Assembly: GCA_934276635.1 (NCBI GenBank) | Contig: CAKQTH010000001.1 | Location: forward strand, 62,001-126,000 | Source: an uncultured Alphaproteobacteria bacterium | GTDB taxonomy: Bacteria > Pseudomonadota > Alphaproteobacteria > RF32 > CAG-239 | DNA: 64,000 nt | Direction: 5' to 3' | Shown: piece after piece, positions 24,599-34,208 of the stretch | Layout: every line of letters begins with the position of its first letter | Numbering within the stretch: the stretch's first letter is position 1 | Notes under the pieces: generated by a model | The model's input: the letters and a program-made list of their open reading frames with translations, nothing else | The model's database searches: none | What the model was told of the DNA's origin: nothing | Made by a program: the position numbers and the translations under genes

Positions 24599-26806
24599 AT
24601 GAAGAATATTCTTTCCGATGAAGAAATTAACGTACTCGTCAGTGCCTCGCACTCCAATGTTTTTTCGGTCTTGGGCCCTCATCGCGACAAAGGCTCCAAA
24701 GAGTTTTTCGTAAGGACATTTCAACCATTCAGTAAAAACGTCGAAATTGTTGATAAAAAAGGAAAAACAATCGCGCAGATGCAAAAAATTCATCGCGATG
24801 GATTATATCAGGCAGATTTGGGCAAAGATTTTAATCCGGAAACATATCTTTTGAAAATTACATATGATACCGGCGCGGTCTGCACTAAAGAAGACACCTA
24901 TCGTTTTGCGCCGACGCTCGGAGATATCGACATATATCTTTTCTGCGAAGGGAATCACCACAATATGTATAAAAAACTCGGGGCGCATTTGTCCGAGCAA
25001 AATGGCGTTAAGGGGACATCGTTTGCGGTTTGGGCGCCGAACGCCAAAAGAGTTTCGGTCGTCGGCGATTTTAACTGCTGGGACGGCAGGGTTGATATGA
25101 TGCGCAAACATCCCTCCTGTGGAATGTGGGATATTTTTATTCCGAATATCGGTGCAGGTGAAAAATATAAGTTTGAAATCAAAACGCAAAACGACAACAT
25201 TTTGCTCAAATCAGACCCGTTTGCAACATATTGTGAAGTTCGTCCGCATACGGCGTCAATAGTTTTTGATTTGCAAAAATATCAGTGGCAGGACGGCGAA
25301 TGGATGAGCTCGCGCAAAAACCGCCAGGGGCTGGACAAGCCGCTTTCCATATACGAAGTTCATGCCGGTTCGTGGCGCAGAAAAGGCGAAAACGGAAAAG
25401 AATTTTTAACCTATCGCGAGCTGGCAGATTATCTTGTGCCGTATGTCTGCAATATGGGCTTTACGCATGTGGAGTTTTTGCCGCTTTGCGAACACCCGTT
25501 TGACGGCAGTTGGGGATATCAGGTTACAGGAATGTTTGCTCCGACTTCTCGCTACGGCAATCCTGATGATTTTCGCTATATGATAGACAAGTTTCACCAA
25601 AGCGGAATCGGTGTGATTATGGATTGGGTCCCAGCACATTTCCCGAAAGACGAAAACGGATTGAACGAATTTGACGGGACGCATCTTTATGAACACGCAG
25701 ACCCGCGCAAAGGCGAGCACAAAGACTGGGGCACAAAAATTTATAATTACGGCCGCACAGAGGTTTGCAATATGCTTTGTTCAAGTGCGCTTTGCTGGCT
25801 CAAAGAATATCATATCGACGGGCTCAGAGTTGATGCGGTTGCCTCGATGCTCTATCTTGACTATTCGCGCAAAGCCGGAGAATGGGTTCCGAATCAGTTC
25901 GGCGGCAACGAAAATTTGGAAGCCATTGCCTTTTTGCGCAAGATGAATGAGCTGTGTTACAGCGAAAACGAGGGAATATTTACCTGTGCGGAAGAGTCCA
26001 CCGCCTGGCCGATGGTTTCGCGTCCGACTTCAATGGGAGGGCTCGGTTTCGGCTATAAATGGAATATGGGCTGGATGAACGATACCTTGCGCTATATCTC
26101 GCATGAGCCGGTGCACCGCAAATATCATCACGGATTGCTGACTTTCGGCCTTTTATATGCGTTTAATGAAAACTTTATTCTGCCGATTTCTCATGACGAG
26201 GTTGTTCACGGCAAAGGTTCGATGCTTGGCAAAATGCCCGGCGACGAGTGGCAAAAATTTGCAAATCTGCGTGCATATTACGGATTTATGTTTACGCACC
26301 CGGGGAAAAAGCTTTTGTTTATGGGTTGCGAATTCGGACAGGATTGGGAGTGGAACGACAAAGAGAGCCTGCGTTGGCATCTGTTGCAATATCCGATGTA
26401 CAAAGGTATGCAAAACTGCGTGCGCGATTTGAACTTTGTATATAAGACAAATCCGGCTCTTTATGAAGTTGATTTTGACTATCGCGGATTTGAGTGGATT
26501 GAACATTCAAATTTTGAAGAAAGCATAATTTCATATATCAGAAAAGCTCAAGACCCGAGAGATTATGTTATCGTAATTTGCAACTTTACTCCGGTTGTAC
26601 GCAAAAACTACCGCATCGGAGTGAACGAAAATTGTCCGCTGACAGAAATTTTTAATTCCGACAAAACGGATTATTGGGGCAGCGGAGTTGAAAACAATCA
26701 TCGTATAGAGGTGCAGAAATTCGGTTGGAATTATCGTCAATATTCTGTTGAAATTGATATTCCGCCGCTTTCGACCATCATATTAAAACCGGTGCGGGAG
26801 GGCTAG
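24599..26806 (+). CDS. glgB: 1,4-alpha-glucan branching enzyme
   Basis: 735 aa from the ATG at 24599, which has AAGGA 10 nt upstream and gives the usual GlgB N-terminus ending FSVLGPH; an in-frame ATG at 24563 is also possible. N-terminal CBM48 domains precede a GH13 barrel: DWVPAHFPKD, GLRVDAVASMLYLDY with the nucleophile Asp, CAEESTAWP with the acid Glu, and ISHDEVVHGKGSM with the stabilising Asp. It introduces alpha-1,6 branches into glycogen. First gene of glgB-glgX-malQ. Confidence 0.95.
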   Translation: MKNILSDEEINVLVSASHSNVFSVLGPHRDKGSKEFFVRTFQPFSKNVEIVDKKGKTIAQMQKIHRDGLYQADLGKDFNPETYLLKITYDTGAVCTKEDTYRFAPTLGDIDIYLFCEGNHHNMYKKLGAHLSEQNGVKGTSFAVWAPNAKRVSVVGDFNCWDGRVDMMRKHPSCGMWDIFIPNIGAGEKYKFEIKTQNDNILLKSDPFATYCEVRPHTASIVFDLQKYQWQDGEWMSSRKNRQGLDKPLSIYEVHAGSWRRKGENGKEFLTYRELADYLVPYVCNMGFTHVEFLPLCEHPFDGSWGYQVTGMFAPTSRYGNPDDFRYMIDKFHQSGIGVIMDWVPAHFPKDENGLNEFDGTHLYEHADPRKGEHKDWGTKIYNYGRTEVCNMLCSSALCWLKEYHIDGLRVDAVASMLYLDYSRKAGEWVPNQFGGNENLEAIAFLRKMNELCYSENEGIFTCAEESTAWPMVSRPTSMGGLGFGYKWNMGWMNDTLRYISHEPVHRKYHHGLLTFGLLYAFNENFILPISHDEVVHGKGSMLGKMPGDEWQKFANLRAYYGFMFTHPGKKLLFMGCEFGQDWEWNDKESLRWHLLQYPMYKGMQNCVRDLNFVYKTNPALYEVDFDYRGFEWIEHSNFEESIISYIRKAQDPRDYVIVICNFTPVVRKNYRIGVNENCPLTEIFNSDKTDYWGSGVENNHRIEVQKFGWNYRQYSVEIDIPPLSTIILKPVREG

Positions 26807-26809
26807 CCG

Positions 26810-28882
26810 ATGCGCAAGACTTATGCCGGTGTCCCGTATCCTTTGGGAGCGACTTTTGACGGAGACGGCGTAAATTTTGCGCTGTTTTCGGCCAATGCCA
26901 AAAAAGTTGAGCTGTGTCTGTTCAGCCCAAACGGAGCGATAGAAACCGAACGATATGAGCTGACCGAACGCGATAATGATATCTGGCATATCTATGTTTC
27001 AGGCCTCAAAGCAGGGCAGGTATACGGATACCGCGTGTATGGCGAATATAAGCCGCAGGAAGGCAAAAGGTTTAATCATAACAAGCTGCTGTTTGACCCG
27101 TACGGAAAAAAGCTTGTGGGCTGCCTGATTTTGAACAAGGCGATTTTCGGATATGATATAGACAGTCCGATGAAAGACCTGTCTTTTTCAAATTTGGACA
27201 GTGCTCCGTATGTCCCGAAGTCGGTAGTTGTTGACAATCAATATGATTGGAAAGCAGATAAGCACCCGCAGACTCCTTTTGAAAAAAGCGTGATTTATGA
27301 AACACATACCAAAGGATTTACATATCTGCACCCGAAAGTTAAGGAAAACGAAAGAGGAAAATTTGCGGCGCTGGCCTCAAAAAGCGTGCAGAATTATTTA
27401 AAGTGGCTTGGAATTACTGCAGTCGAGCTGCTGCCGATACATGCTTTTTTTGCTGACAAGCATAATGTGAAAAATACCACAAAAAACTATTGGGGATATG
27501 AGAGCTTGTCATTTTTTGCGCCGGAGCCGAGCTATCTGAGCTGCGATGATATTGATGAATTTCGCGATATGGTGCGAATTATGCACAAGAACGGCATTGA
27601 GGTTTTGCTTGATGTGGTGTTCAACCATACCGGCGAGGGCAACGAATTGGGACCGACATTGTGCTATCGCGGAATTGATAATGAATCATATTATACCCTG
27701 AATCGGGATAATCCGCGCTACTATTATGACAGCACCGGCTGCGGGGCGTCGTTTAATTTGCAAAATCCGGCCGTGATGACGCTTGTAATGGACAGTCTGC
27801 GCTATTGGGTGAACGAAATGCATGTTGATGGTTTTCGTTTTGATTTGGCTCCGACACTGGCGCGCAAAAATGAAGAATTTATGCAAGATGCGCCGTTTTT
27901 GTCGGCAATCAGACAAGATGATGTTCTGCGTCAGGTAAAATTGATTGCGGAGCCGTGGGATGTCGGCTACGGTGGATATCAACTCGGCGCGTTTCCTTCA
28001 AATTGGGCGGAGTGGAACGATCAATACCGCGATGCAGTGCGCAAGTTTTTTAAGGGCGATGAAAAAATGGCAGGCGTGTTTGCCAGCCGAATAAGCGGTT
28101 CCAGCGACATTTTTAATTATAATAACCGAAAAATTTGCAGCAGCATAAATTTTGTGACGGCGCACGACGGGTTTAATCTGGCCGATTTGGTCAGCTATAA
28201 CGGCAAACACAATTTTGCCAACGGAGAAGAAAACCGCGACGGAAACAGCAACAATTGTTCGTGGAACAGCGGGGCAGAGGGCGAAACATCGGACGAGATG
28301 ATTAACGAGCTGAGGCAAAAAAGAGCAAAAGCGCTGATTTCGGCTTTGATGCTTTCTTTCGGAACGCCGATGACGCTTGCCGGCGATGAGTTTTATCGTT
28401 CAATGTTCGGAAATAACAATCCATATTGTCAGGACAACATCTTAAATTGGATTGCATGGGACGCGATTGATATGAAGGGGCGCAATTTTGCCCGTTTTGT
28501 CCGTTCGCTTATAAACTTGCGTAAAAAGCTCAAAATTTTTGACCGAAAAGAGTTTTTCAGCGGCAAAATCGTTAAAGATACAAAGCGCAAAGACATTATT
28601 TGGTACACGCGGGAAGGAACGGAATTTTCGCAAAAAGAATGGGCTGACCCTCGGATAAAAACGGTCTCATATTGTGTATATTCGGACATTCGCGCCGTGA
28701 TATGCATTTTTAATGCTTCTGCTGATGACATCAGTTGGACGCTGCCGCAAATAAGCGGATACAGCAGGTGGAAGCTGCGCCTTGATTCTTCGGGTGTGTT
28801 TGATGAAGATCAAAAGCTTGCATCGGGTGCTTTGATAAAAGTTCCGGCCTGGAGCGTTTTGGCGATAGAAATAAAAAAATAG
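26810..28882 (+). CDS. glgX: Glycogen debranching enzyme GlgX
   Basis: 690 aa, isoamylase-type GH13. N-terminal CBM48 (PLGATFDGDGVNFALFSANA), then the GH13 motifs VLLDVVFNHTGEG, DGFRFDLAPTLAR with the nucleophile, LIAEPWD with the acid, and VTAHDGFNLADLVSY. GlgX hydrolyses the alpha-1,6 stubs left after phosphorylase action. It starts 3 nt after glgB and is followed by malQ after 10 nt. Confidence 0.95.
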   Translation: MRKTYAGVPYPLGATFDGDGVNFALFSANAKKVELCLFSPNGAIETERYELTERDNDIWHIYVSGLKAGQVYGYRVYGEYKPQEGKRFNHNKLLFDPYGKKLVGCLILNKAIFGYDIDSPMKDLSFSNLDSAPYVPKSVVVDNQYDWKADKHPQTPFEKSVIYETHTKGFTYLHPKVKENERGKFAALASKSVQNYLKWLGITAVELLPIHAFFADKHNVKNTTKNYWGYESLSFFAPEPSYLSCDDIDEFRDMVRIMHKNGIEVLLDVVFNHTGEGNELGPTLCYRGIDNESYYTLNRDNPRYYYDSTGCGASFNLQNPAVMTLVMDSLRYWVNEMHVDGFRFDLAPTLARKNEEFMQDAPFLSAIRQDDVLRQVKLIAEPWDVGYGGYQLGAFPSNWAEWNDQYRDAVRKFFKGDEKMAGVFASRISGSSDIFNYNNRKICSSINFVTAHDGFNLADLVSYNGKHNFANGEENRDGNSNNCSWNSGAEGETSDEMINELRQKRAKALISALMLSFGTPMTLAGDEFYRSMFGNNNPYCQDNILNWIAWDAIDMKGRNFARFVRSLINLRKKLKIFDRKEFFSGKIVKDTKRKDIIWYTREGTEFSQKEWADPRIKTVSYCVYSDIRAVICIFNASADDISWTLPQISGYSRWKLRLDSSGVFDEDQKLASGALIKVPAWSVLAIEIKK

Positions 28883-28892
28883 GAGAAAATAG

Positions 28893-31043
28893 ATGAACGA
28901 GGCTTTGAATCTGTTGGCGCAGAAACTTGGAATTGCTACAAAATTCTGCGATGCAGGTACTTTGAAAAAAGAATATGTAACAGATGAAAAGACCATCAGA
29001 TTTTTTGCTGAAAAGCTCGGATATCCGGCAAATACGGACAAGCAAATTGAAACAAGCCTGAAAAAATTTGAAGATTTGCTTTTGCAAAAACCGCTTGAGG
29101 ATATGTATGTTCGCGAAGAAGGCAATATTTTTGTTGACTTGTCGGTTTTGGCTGAAGATGCAGATTTGCCGTTTGATGTGTTCTTAAAGCCTCAAAACAG
29201 TGAAAAAGAATTTGCGGCGGAATATGAAGTTGAGAATAAGATATTTGCGGCGGATTCTTCTGGTATAAGATATTGCAAAATCGTGATAAAAATTGTTTCG
29301 CCGCTCGAAATCGGATACTATGATTTGAAAATCGCAATTGGCGGAAAAATCTATGAAAGTATGCTTGCGGTGGCGCCTTTTCGGTGTTATGAAAATCCGG
29401 AAATTTCGGATAAAAAACCATGGGGTTTTGCCCTTCAGCTCTATTCTTTGCAGACTAAAAGGAGTTGGGGAGTCGGAGATTTTTCCGATTTGGCCGATTT
29501 TTCGCGTATGTGCGCATATTTCGGCGCGGATATTATCGGGCTCAATCCGCTTAATGCTCTGATGCACGATTTTCCGGAAAATGCAAGCCCGTATTCTTCC
29601 ATCTCACGCTTGTTTTTGAACCCGATATATATTGATGTTGAGGCCGTGCCGCTGTTTTTGCCTGAAGATATGCACGATATTGAAGCTCAAATTGAAGAGG
29701 TTAAAAATTCCGAACTGATAGAATATGAAAAAGTATATCCGCTGAAAATGCGCGTTCTTGAAAAAATCTTTTTGCGTATGGTGCAAAATAAGCGGACCAG
29801 TTATTATAAAGAATATAAAAAGTTTTGCGAGCAAAAAGGCCGCGAGCTTGAAGATTTTGCACTTTTTGAAACAATTTATCATGAGCAGAAAGATTTAGTT
29901 TGGGGCGGGAGCAACGCCTGGCCGCAGGAGCTGAAAAATCCGAAATCGGATACGGTGCGCGAATATTTGAAAAAGAAAAAAAATCAGGTGGAATTTTTCA
30001 AATTTTTGCAGTTTGAGGCTCAGAGACAATTTGAAAATGCGCAAACAATCGCAAAATACAGCGGGCTTAAAATCGGATTTTATCGCGATTTGCCGGTCGG
30101 GGTTTGCAAAGACAGTGCGGAACTTTGGCAGAATAAAGAGGTATTTCTTGATGAAGCCGGGGCGGGCGCTCCTCCTGATGCGTTTTTTTCAACCGGACAG
30201 AAATGGTGTTTGGGTGCCTTCAATCCGTTTGAGCTGAAAAAGCAAAAATATGAGCCGTTTATAAAAATTTTGCGGGCGAATATGATGTGTTCCGGCGCGT
30301 TGAGGGTTGACCATGTGATGAGCCTGATGCGGCTGTATATTATTCCGGACAAGTCGGAAATCGGCACATACATAATGTATAATTTTGATGATATGCTCAA
30401 CATTTTGGCGCTGGAGAGCGTTTTGAACAAGTGTATGATTGTCGGTGAAAGCATCGGCAATGTTCCGGACGGTTTTTTGGATAAGATTCACCGAAAAGGG
30501 ATATATTCTTTGAGCGTTTTGTGGGCGGAAAGATGGGCAGGCTGCGACTGGTTCAAAAATCCGCAGGATTATCCGGCAGACACTTTTTCCTCAGTCGGGA
30601 CGCACGATATGACGCCGCTCAGAATGTGGTGGTTTGGCGGAGATATCGAGCTTAAATATCAGCTCAAAATTATCAAAACATCCGGCGAAAAAGCCGCGGC
30701 ATATAAGCAGAGGGAGGCTGACAGAAAGATGCTGCTTGATGCGCTTGATTATAATCAGGTCTGGCCGAAAGACAACCTCAGAACCTCTGATTGTTTGTAT
30801 GGAGAAGGCTATCCGAACGGGCTGACCGAGGCGGTGGAAGCTTTTGTTGCAAAAAGTTCGTCAAAGGTGTTTTTGGCACAGCCGGAAGATATTTTTGAGG
30901 CCGAAAAACTGCAAAATCTTCCAGGAATGGATAGAGATAAGCACCCGAACTGGCGCCGAAAACTTCCGGTAAAAATGTGTGATTGGCTCAGCGATGACAG
31001 GTTTATTCGCTGTATCAAGGCAATAAAAACTTATCGCGGATAA
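28893..31043 (+). CDS. malQ: 4-alpha-glucanotransferase (amylomaltase)
   Basis: 716 aa, GH77, the long MalQ form with an N-terminal extension of about 150 residues. Motifs include PWGFALQLYSLQTKRSWGVGDF, the nucleophile region ALRVDHVMSL, the acid Glu in GESIGNVPD and the third carboxylate in VGTHDMTPL. It disproportionates maltodextrins. With glgB and glgX it forms a glycogen remodelling/recycling unit. An AGGAGA site precedes the start. Confidence 0.94.
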   Translation: MNEALNLLAQKLGIATKFCDAGTLKKEYVTDEKTIRFFAEKLGYPANTDKQIETSLKKFEDLLLQKPLEDMYVREEGNIFVDLSVLAEDADLPFDVFLKPQNSEKEFAAEYEVENKIFAADSSGIRYCKIVIKIVSPLEIGYYDLKIAIGGKIYESMLAVAPFRCYENPEISDKKPWGFALQLYSLQTKRSWGVGDFSDLADFSRMCAYFGADIIGLNPLNALMHDFPENASPYSSISRLFLNPIYIDVEAVPLFLPEDMHDIEAQIEEVKNSELIEYEKVYPLKMRVLEKIFLRMVQNKRTSYYKEYKKFCEQKGRELEDFALFETIYHEQKDLVWGGSNAWPQELKNPKSDTVREYLKKKKNQVEFFKFLQFEAQRQFENAQTIAKYSGLKIGFYRDLPVGVCKDSAELWQNKEVFLDEAGAGAPPDAFFSTGQKWCLGAFNPFELKKQKYEPFIKILRANMMCSGALRVDHVMSLMRLYIIPDKSEIGTYIMYNFDDMLNILALESVLNKCMIVGESIGNVPDGFLDKIHRKGIYSLSVLWAERWAGCDWFKNPQDYPADTFSSVGTHDMTPLRMWWFGGDIELKYQLKIIKTSGEKAAAYKQREADRKMLLDALDYNQVWPKDNLRTSDCLYGEGYPNGLTEAVEAFVAKSSSKVFLAQPEDIFEAEKLQNLPGMDRDKHPNWRRKLPVKMCDWLSDDRFIRCIKAIKTYRG

Positions 31044-31117
31044 TATTTTTTGTTGTGTCTGCGCAAAAAGTATGTTACCATAAATCATATTAAGATTATT
31101 ATTGGAAGGAGGGTACT

Positions 31118-31522
31118 ATGAACGCAAAAAGTACGACAGGGCGCGATTTTATGGCAGGTCTTGCAGCCGCCGGCGCCGATAAAGAAAAAATTATGACTTT
31201 GCTGAACGATACTCTTGAACAAAATAATCCGGCAAAAACTCCGGTAAACAAAGACAAACTGATGTCGAATGTTTCCGACAACAAACTTGTGGCGAATATC
31301 AAGGCGCGCAAGGCCGAAATCAGCGCAGTTACCGGAAAATATATGTTTGCGGAAGATTATGTATATCTGGCGATGGACGCATACGAAAAAAACGGCCTCG
31401 GTGATGCAAAAGATTTCCGCAGAGATTTTATAAATAAACCGAAAGAAACAGCTGTTCGAACTTCCGAATTTTCAAAAATTGCGGCAATGCGCCAAAGAAT
31501 CGGTGCGGGGCAAGCATTGTAG
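31118..31522 (+). CDS. Small helical protein of unknown function
   Basis: 134 aa, no signal peptide or membrane segment, rich in Lys, Ala and Asp. It has a strong AAGGAGG ribosome site 7 nt before the ATG. The sequence suggests three or four helices (for example FMAGLAAAGADKEKIMTLLN) and a basic C-terminus. I do not recognise a family. It lies between malQ and a perfect hairpin. Confidence 0.6.
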   Translation: MNAKSTTGRDFMAGLAAAGADKEKIMTLLNDTLEQNNPAKTPVNKDKLMSNVSDNKLVANIKARKAEISAVTGKYMFAEDYVYLAMDAYEKNGLGDAKDFRRDFINKPKETAVRTSEFSKIAAMRQRIGAGQAL

Positions 31523-31550
31523 TTGAAAAAATATAATAAAGAGATTGAAA

Positions 31551-31591
31551 AAAAAATATAACCTGATAATATTTATCAGGTTATATTTTTT
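31551..31591 (+). terminator. Perfect 19-bp hairpin, terminator or 5' stem of the next gene
   Basis: Two 19-nt arms (31551-31569 and 31573-31591) match perfectly around a 3-nt loop and end in six T residues on the plus strand. It looks like the terminator of the 134-aa gene, but the ribosome site of the next gene follows immediately (GGAGA at 31592-31596), with no room for another promoter between. Confidence 0.75.
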
Positions 31592-31602
31592 GGAGATTAA
31601 AA

Positions 31603-32127
31603 ATGTTTTTAGCAGCTTTGTTCGCAGCTTTGCTGATATCTTTTAAGGCTTTCGCAAATCCGGCATGTGCGGTATGCACGATAGCGGTCGGAGCATCGCT
31701 TGAGATTGCGCGCAGTTTGGGCGTTGACGACAGCGTTGTCGGGGTTTGGGCCGGTGCGTTCTTCATTTTGCTCGGTTTTTGGACCATCAAATATTTTGAG
31801 AAAAAGAATTGGAACTTTAAGTGGCGCAACCAGATTTTGCTTGCTGTCTGCTTTTCGTTTATCGGGTTTATGTATATCAGCAAATTGTCGTATCATGCTG
31901 AAGTTATAGGGATTTTTTATCTTGATCCGTTTTTGTTCAGCTCGATTATCGGGGCGATTGTGCTGATTGTTTCGTCAGAATTTTATCAGTGGATGAAACA
32001 AAAAAACGGCGGGCACGCGCATTTCCCGTTTGAAAAAGTATTTGTTCCGGTATTTTCACTGTTTTTGGCAAGCCTTTATTTTTACTATTATCCGCTTTGC
32101 CAGAACCACCTTCCGAGTTTGTATTAG
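31603..32127 (+). CDS. Conserved membrane protein with N-terminal CxxC
   Basis: 174 aa. The N-terminal hydrophobic segment (about 1-18) resembles a signal sequence and is followed by a CAVC motif (Cys23, Cys26) and CTIAVGASLEIARSLGVDD, a pattern I have seen in conserved bacterial membrane proteins without assigned function. Four further hydrophobic helices follow (about 46-64, 78-94, 103-127, 146-166). The CxxC on the outer face suggests a redox or metal role, which is inference. It is followed 10 nt later by a helical protein gene, probably one transcription unit. Confidence 0.75.
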   Translation: MFLAALFAALLISFKAFANPACAVCTIAVGASLEIARSLGVDDSVVGVWAGAFFILLGFWTIKYFEKKNWNFKWRNQILLAVCFSFIGFMYISKLSYHAEVIGIFYLDPFLFSSIIGAIVLIVSSEFYQWMKQKNGGHAHFPFEKVFVPVFSLFLASLYFYYYPLCQNHLPSLY

Positions 32128-32137
32128 GAGATAAGAA

Positions 32138-32737
32138 ATGATGAATAAAGCAAAAAATATAAAAGAATTTGTAGAAAGAATCGATGCGGGAAAGAAGGTA
32201 AATCCGAAAGATTTGTCATCGGATCAGGATTTGACCATTGCGATTATGAACCTGATTTCGATAGAGGAACATCTGGTATTTTCCGGAGCAAAAACCGGCA
32301 AGACGGCGTTTTATGACCTGATAGAAGAGGTGCGCGATACCCGCAAGACGCTGATGCAAAAGATTATTCCGTCGTATGAGGGAGAAGTTTGGTGCATTTC
32401 GAAACACTTGTTGGCGTCGTCGATGCGCTTGATGGAGGTCGGCACAAAGCAGCAGAGTCTGGGACACAAGGAACAGGCGTACGAGCTGTTCGACAAGGCG
32501 TATGATTTGTATTGTCTGTTTTGGGGGCTGAATATGAATATGCTCAATGTGGCCGATGTAAAATGGGTTGAGGACAGCGACAAAGAGGTAAAGAAGCTGA
32601 TAGAAAAAGTTGCCGCCGCGACCGGAACTGAGCCGAAAAAAGAAGAAAAAACTCTCGAGGAGCAAAAAAAGCCACAGGGAGCCCTTTCTAAAATGAAAGC
32701 ATTCGTCCGCAAAGCCGTCGATTGCTGTATTGAATAA
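32138..32737 (+). CDS. Helical cytosolic protein of unknown function
   Basis: 199 aa, soluble. The first 150 residues look like a four-helix bundle (EEHLVFSGAKTGKTAFYDLIEEV, WCISKHLLASSMRLMEVG, EQAYELFDKAYDLYCLFWGLN), followed by a charged linker and a basic Cys-containing tail (KMKAFVRKAVDCCIE). The start has AGGAGA upstream, 10 nt after the CxxC membrane protein, so the two may act together. No family name can be given. Confidence 0.65.
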   Translation: MMNKAKNIKEFVERIDAGKKVNPKDLSSDQDLTIAIMNLISIEEHLVFSGAKTGKTAFYDLIEEVRDTRKTLMQKIIPSYEGEVWCISKHLLASSMRLMEVGTKQQSLGHKEQAYELFDKAYDLYCLFWGLNMNMLNVADVKWVEDSDKEVKKLIEKVAAATGTEPKKEEKTLEEQKKPQGALSKMKAFVRKAVDCCIE

Positions 32738-32755
32738 AAATATCTCAGGACAAAC

Positions 32756-32788
32756 AAAAACAGTGCGTATAATCCGCACTGTTTTTTT
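32756..32788. terminator. Bidirectional intrinsic terminator
   Basis: AAAAACAGTGCG and CGCACTGTTTTT arms around a 7-nt loop, between the convergent helical protein gene and der. Confidence 0.88.
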
Positions 32789-32805
32789 GTTGCACAATTT
32801 GGTTT

Positions 32806-34200
32806 TTATCGCTTTTTGGCCTTTCCGGCATACGGATTGTCCGTCTTTCGGAAAGTGATTCTGAGCGGAATTCCGCCCAAATCAAAAGTTTCTCTCAAGC
32901 TATTAGTAAGATATCTTGCATATGAATCCGGCAAGCCTTCCGGATTGCTCGAAAAAATATAGAATGCAGGCGGACGGCTCTTTGCCTGAGTAATATAGCG
33001 AAGTTTAATCCTGCGCCCGTTTTTGCCGACCGGAGGCGGGTTGTTGCTCAAAATGTCGGCAAACCAGTTGTTAAGCGGCGCTGTCGGAATTCTTTTGTTC
33101 CAGCGGTCATACACTTTGAAAACTGCGCTCATAAGCTTGTCCAAACCTTCGCGCTTTAAGGCCGAAATAGTTACGGTCGGGACTCCCTGCGCCTGAGCCA
33201 GTGAAGTCTGCAGCCTGTCGTTCAATCTCTGCAATGCTTCTTTGCGGTTGGCTATATCCCATTTGTTGACTGCAATCACAAGCGCGCGCCCTTCATCAAT
33301 AACCTCTCGGGCAATGGTCAAATCCTGCTTGTCTAAAACCGCGTCGGCGTCTAAGACTAAAACAACAACCTGTGCCATAAATGCCGCGTGCTTGGTGCTG
33401 GCCGCAGACATTTTTTCAAGGCTGTCTTCAATTTTTGCATGGCGGCGCAGACCGGCAGTATCAACCAGATTAACTTTACGCCCGTGCCAGCTCCACGGAA
33501 TGGAAATTGCGTCACGCGTAACGCCGGCTTCCGGTCCGGTTAGTAGTCTTTCATCTTTAATCAGGGCATTTATAAGAGTGGACTTTCCGACATTCGGACG
33601 GCCGACAATCGCCAGCTGAATCGGCTTTTTCTTATAAGAAAGCTCGTTTTTCGCGTCGTCTTCTTTTTCTTCTTCGGCATAATTTTCCGCTTCAATTTTT
33701 TTATCTTTATTTTCAAACGGAAGTAGTGCATCGTACAAATCCAAAATTCCGAGACCGTGTTCCGCAGAAAACGGAATCGGCGCTCCGAGTCCGAGCTTGT
33801 ATGCCTCAAAAATAGAATCTTCCTGAGCTTTTCCTTCGCATTTGTTGGCAAGCAAAATCACCGGTTTGTGGCTTTGGCGCACAAGGTCGGCAAAATGCTC
33901 GTCATACGGCTGCACTCCGGCTCTGGCATCAAACAAAAACAAGCAGACATCGGCATCATCAATAGCCTTTTTGGTCTGATTCCACATTCTTTGTTCAAGA
34001 CTGTCTTTGGTCGAATATTCGTATCCGGCGGTGTCAATCAGCAAAAGGTCGATGTCTTTAAGCTTTGCCGCGGCTTCTTTGCGGTCGCGTGTGACACCTG
34101 GTTTGTCATGAACAATGGCGACTTTGCGCCCGACCAGACGATTAAAAAGGGTGGATTTCCCGACATTCGGACGCCCGATAACGGCGATTTTAATACTCAT
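32806..34200 (-). CDS. der: Ribosome biogenesis GTPase Der (EngA)
   Basis: 464 aa with two tandem GTPase domains and a C-terminal KH-like domain, as in all Der proteins. G1 motifs GRPNVGKSTLFN (about 8-19) and GRPNVGKSTLIN (about 203-214), the two DTAG motifs and NKCE/NKWD G4 motifs are present. It acts in 50S subunit assembly. GAGGA precedes the start. Last gene of yfgM-bamB-der, the order common in Proteobacteria. Confidence 0.98.
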   Translation of the reverse strand: MSIKIAVIGRPNVGKSTLFNRLVGRKVAIVHDKPGVTRDRKEAAAKLKDIDLLLIDTAGYEYSTKDSLEQRMWNQTKKAIDDADVCLFLFDARAGVQPYDEHFADLVRQSHKPVILLANKCEGKAQEDSIFEAYKLGLGAPIPFSAEHGLGILDLYDALLPFENKDKKIEAENYAEEEKEDDAKNELSYKKKPIQLAIVGRPNVGKSTLINALIKDERLLTGPEAGVTRDAISIPWSWHGRKVNLVDTAGLRRHAKIEDSLEKMSAASTKHAAFMAQVVVLVLDADAVLDKQDLTIAREVIDEGRALVIAVNKWDIANRKEALQRLNDRLQTSLAQAQGVPTVTISALKREGLDKLMSAVFKVYDRWNKRIPTAPLNNWFADILSNNPPPVGKNGRRIKLRYITQAKSRPPAFYIFSSNPEGLPDSYARYLTNSLRETFDLGGIPLRITFRKTDNPYAGKAKKR

Positions 34201-34208
34201 ATTTTCCT

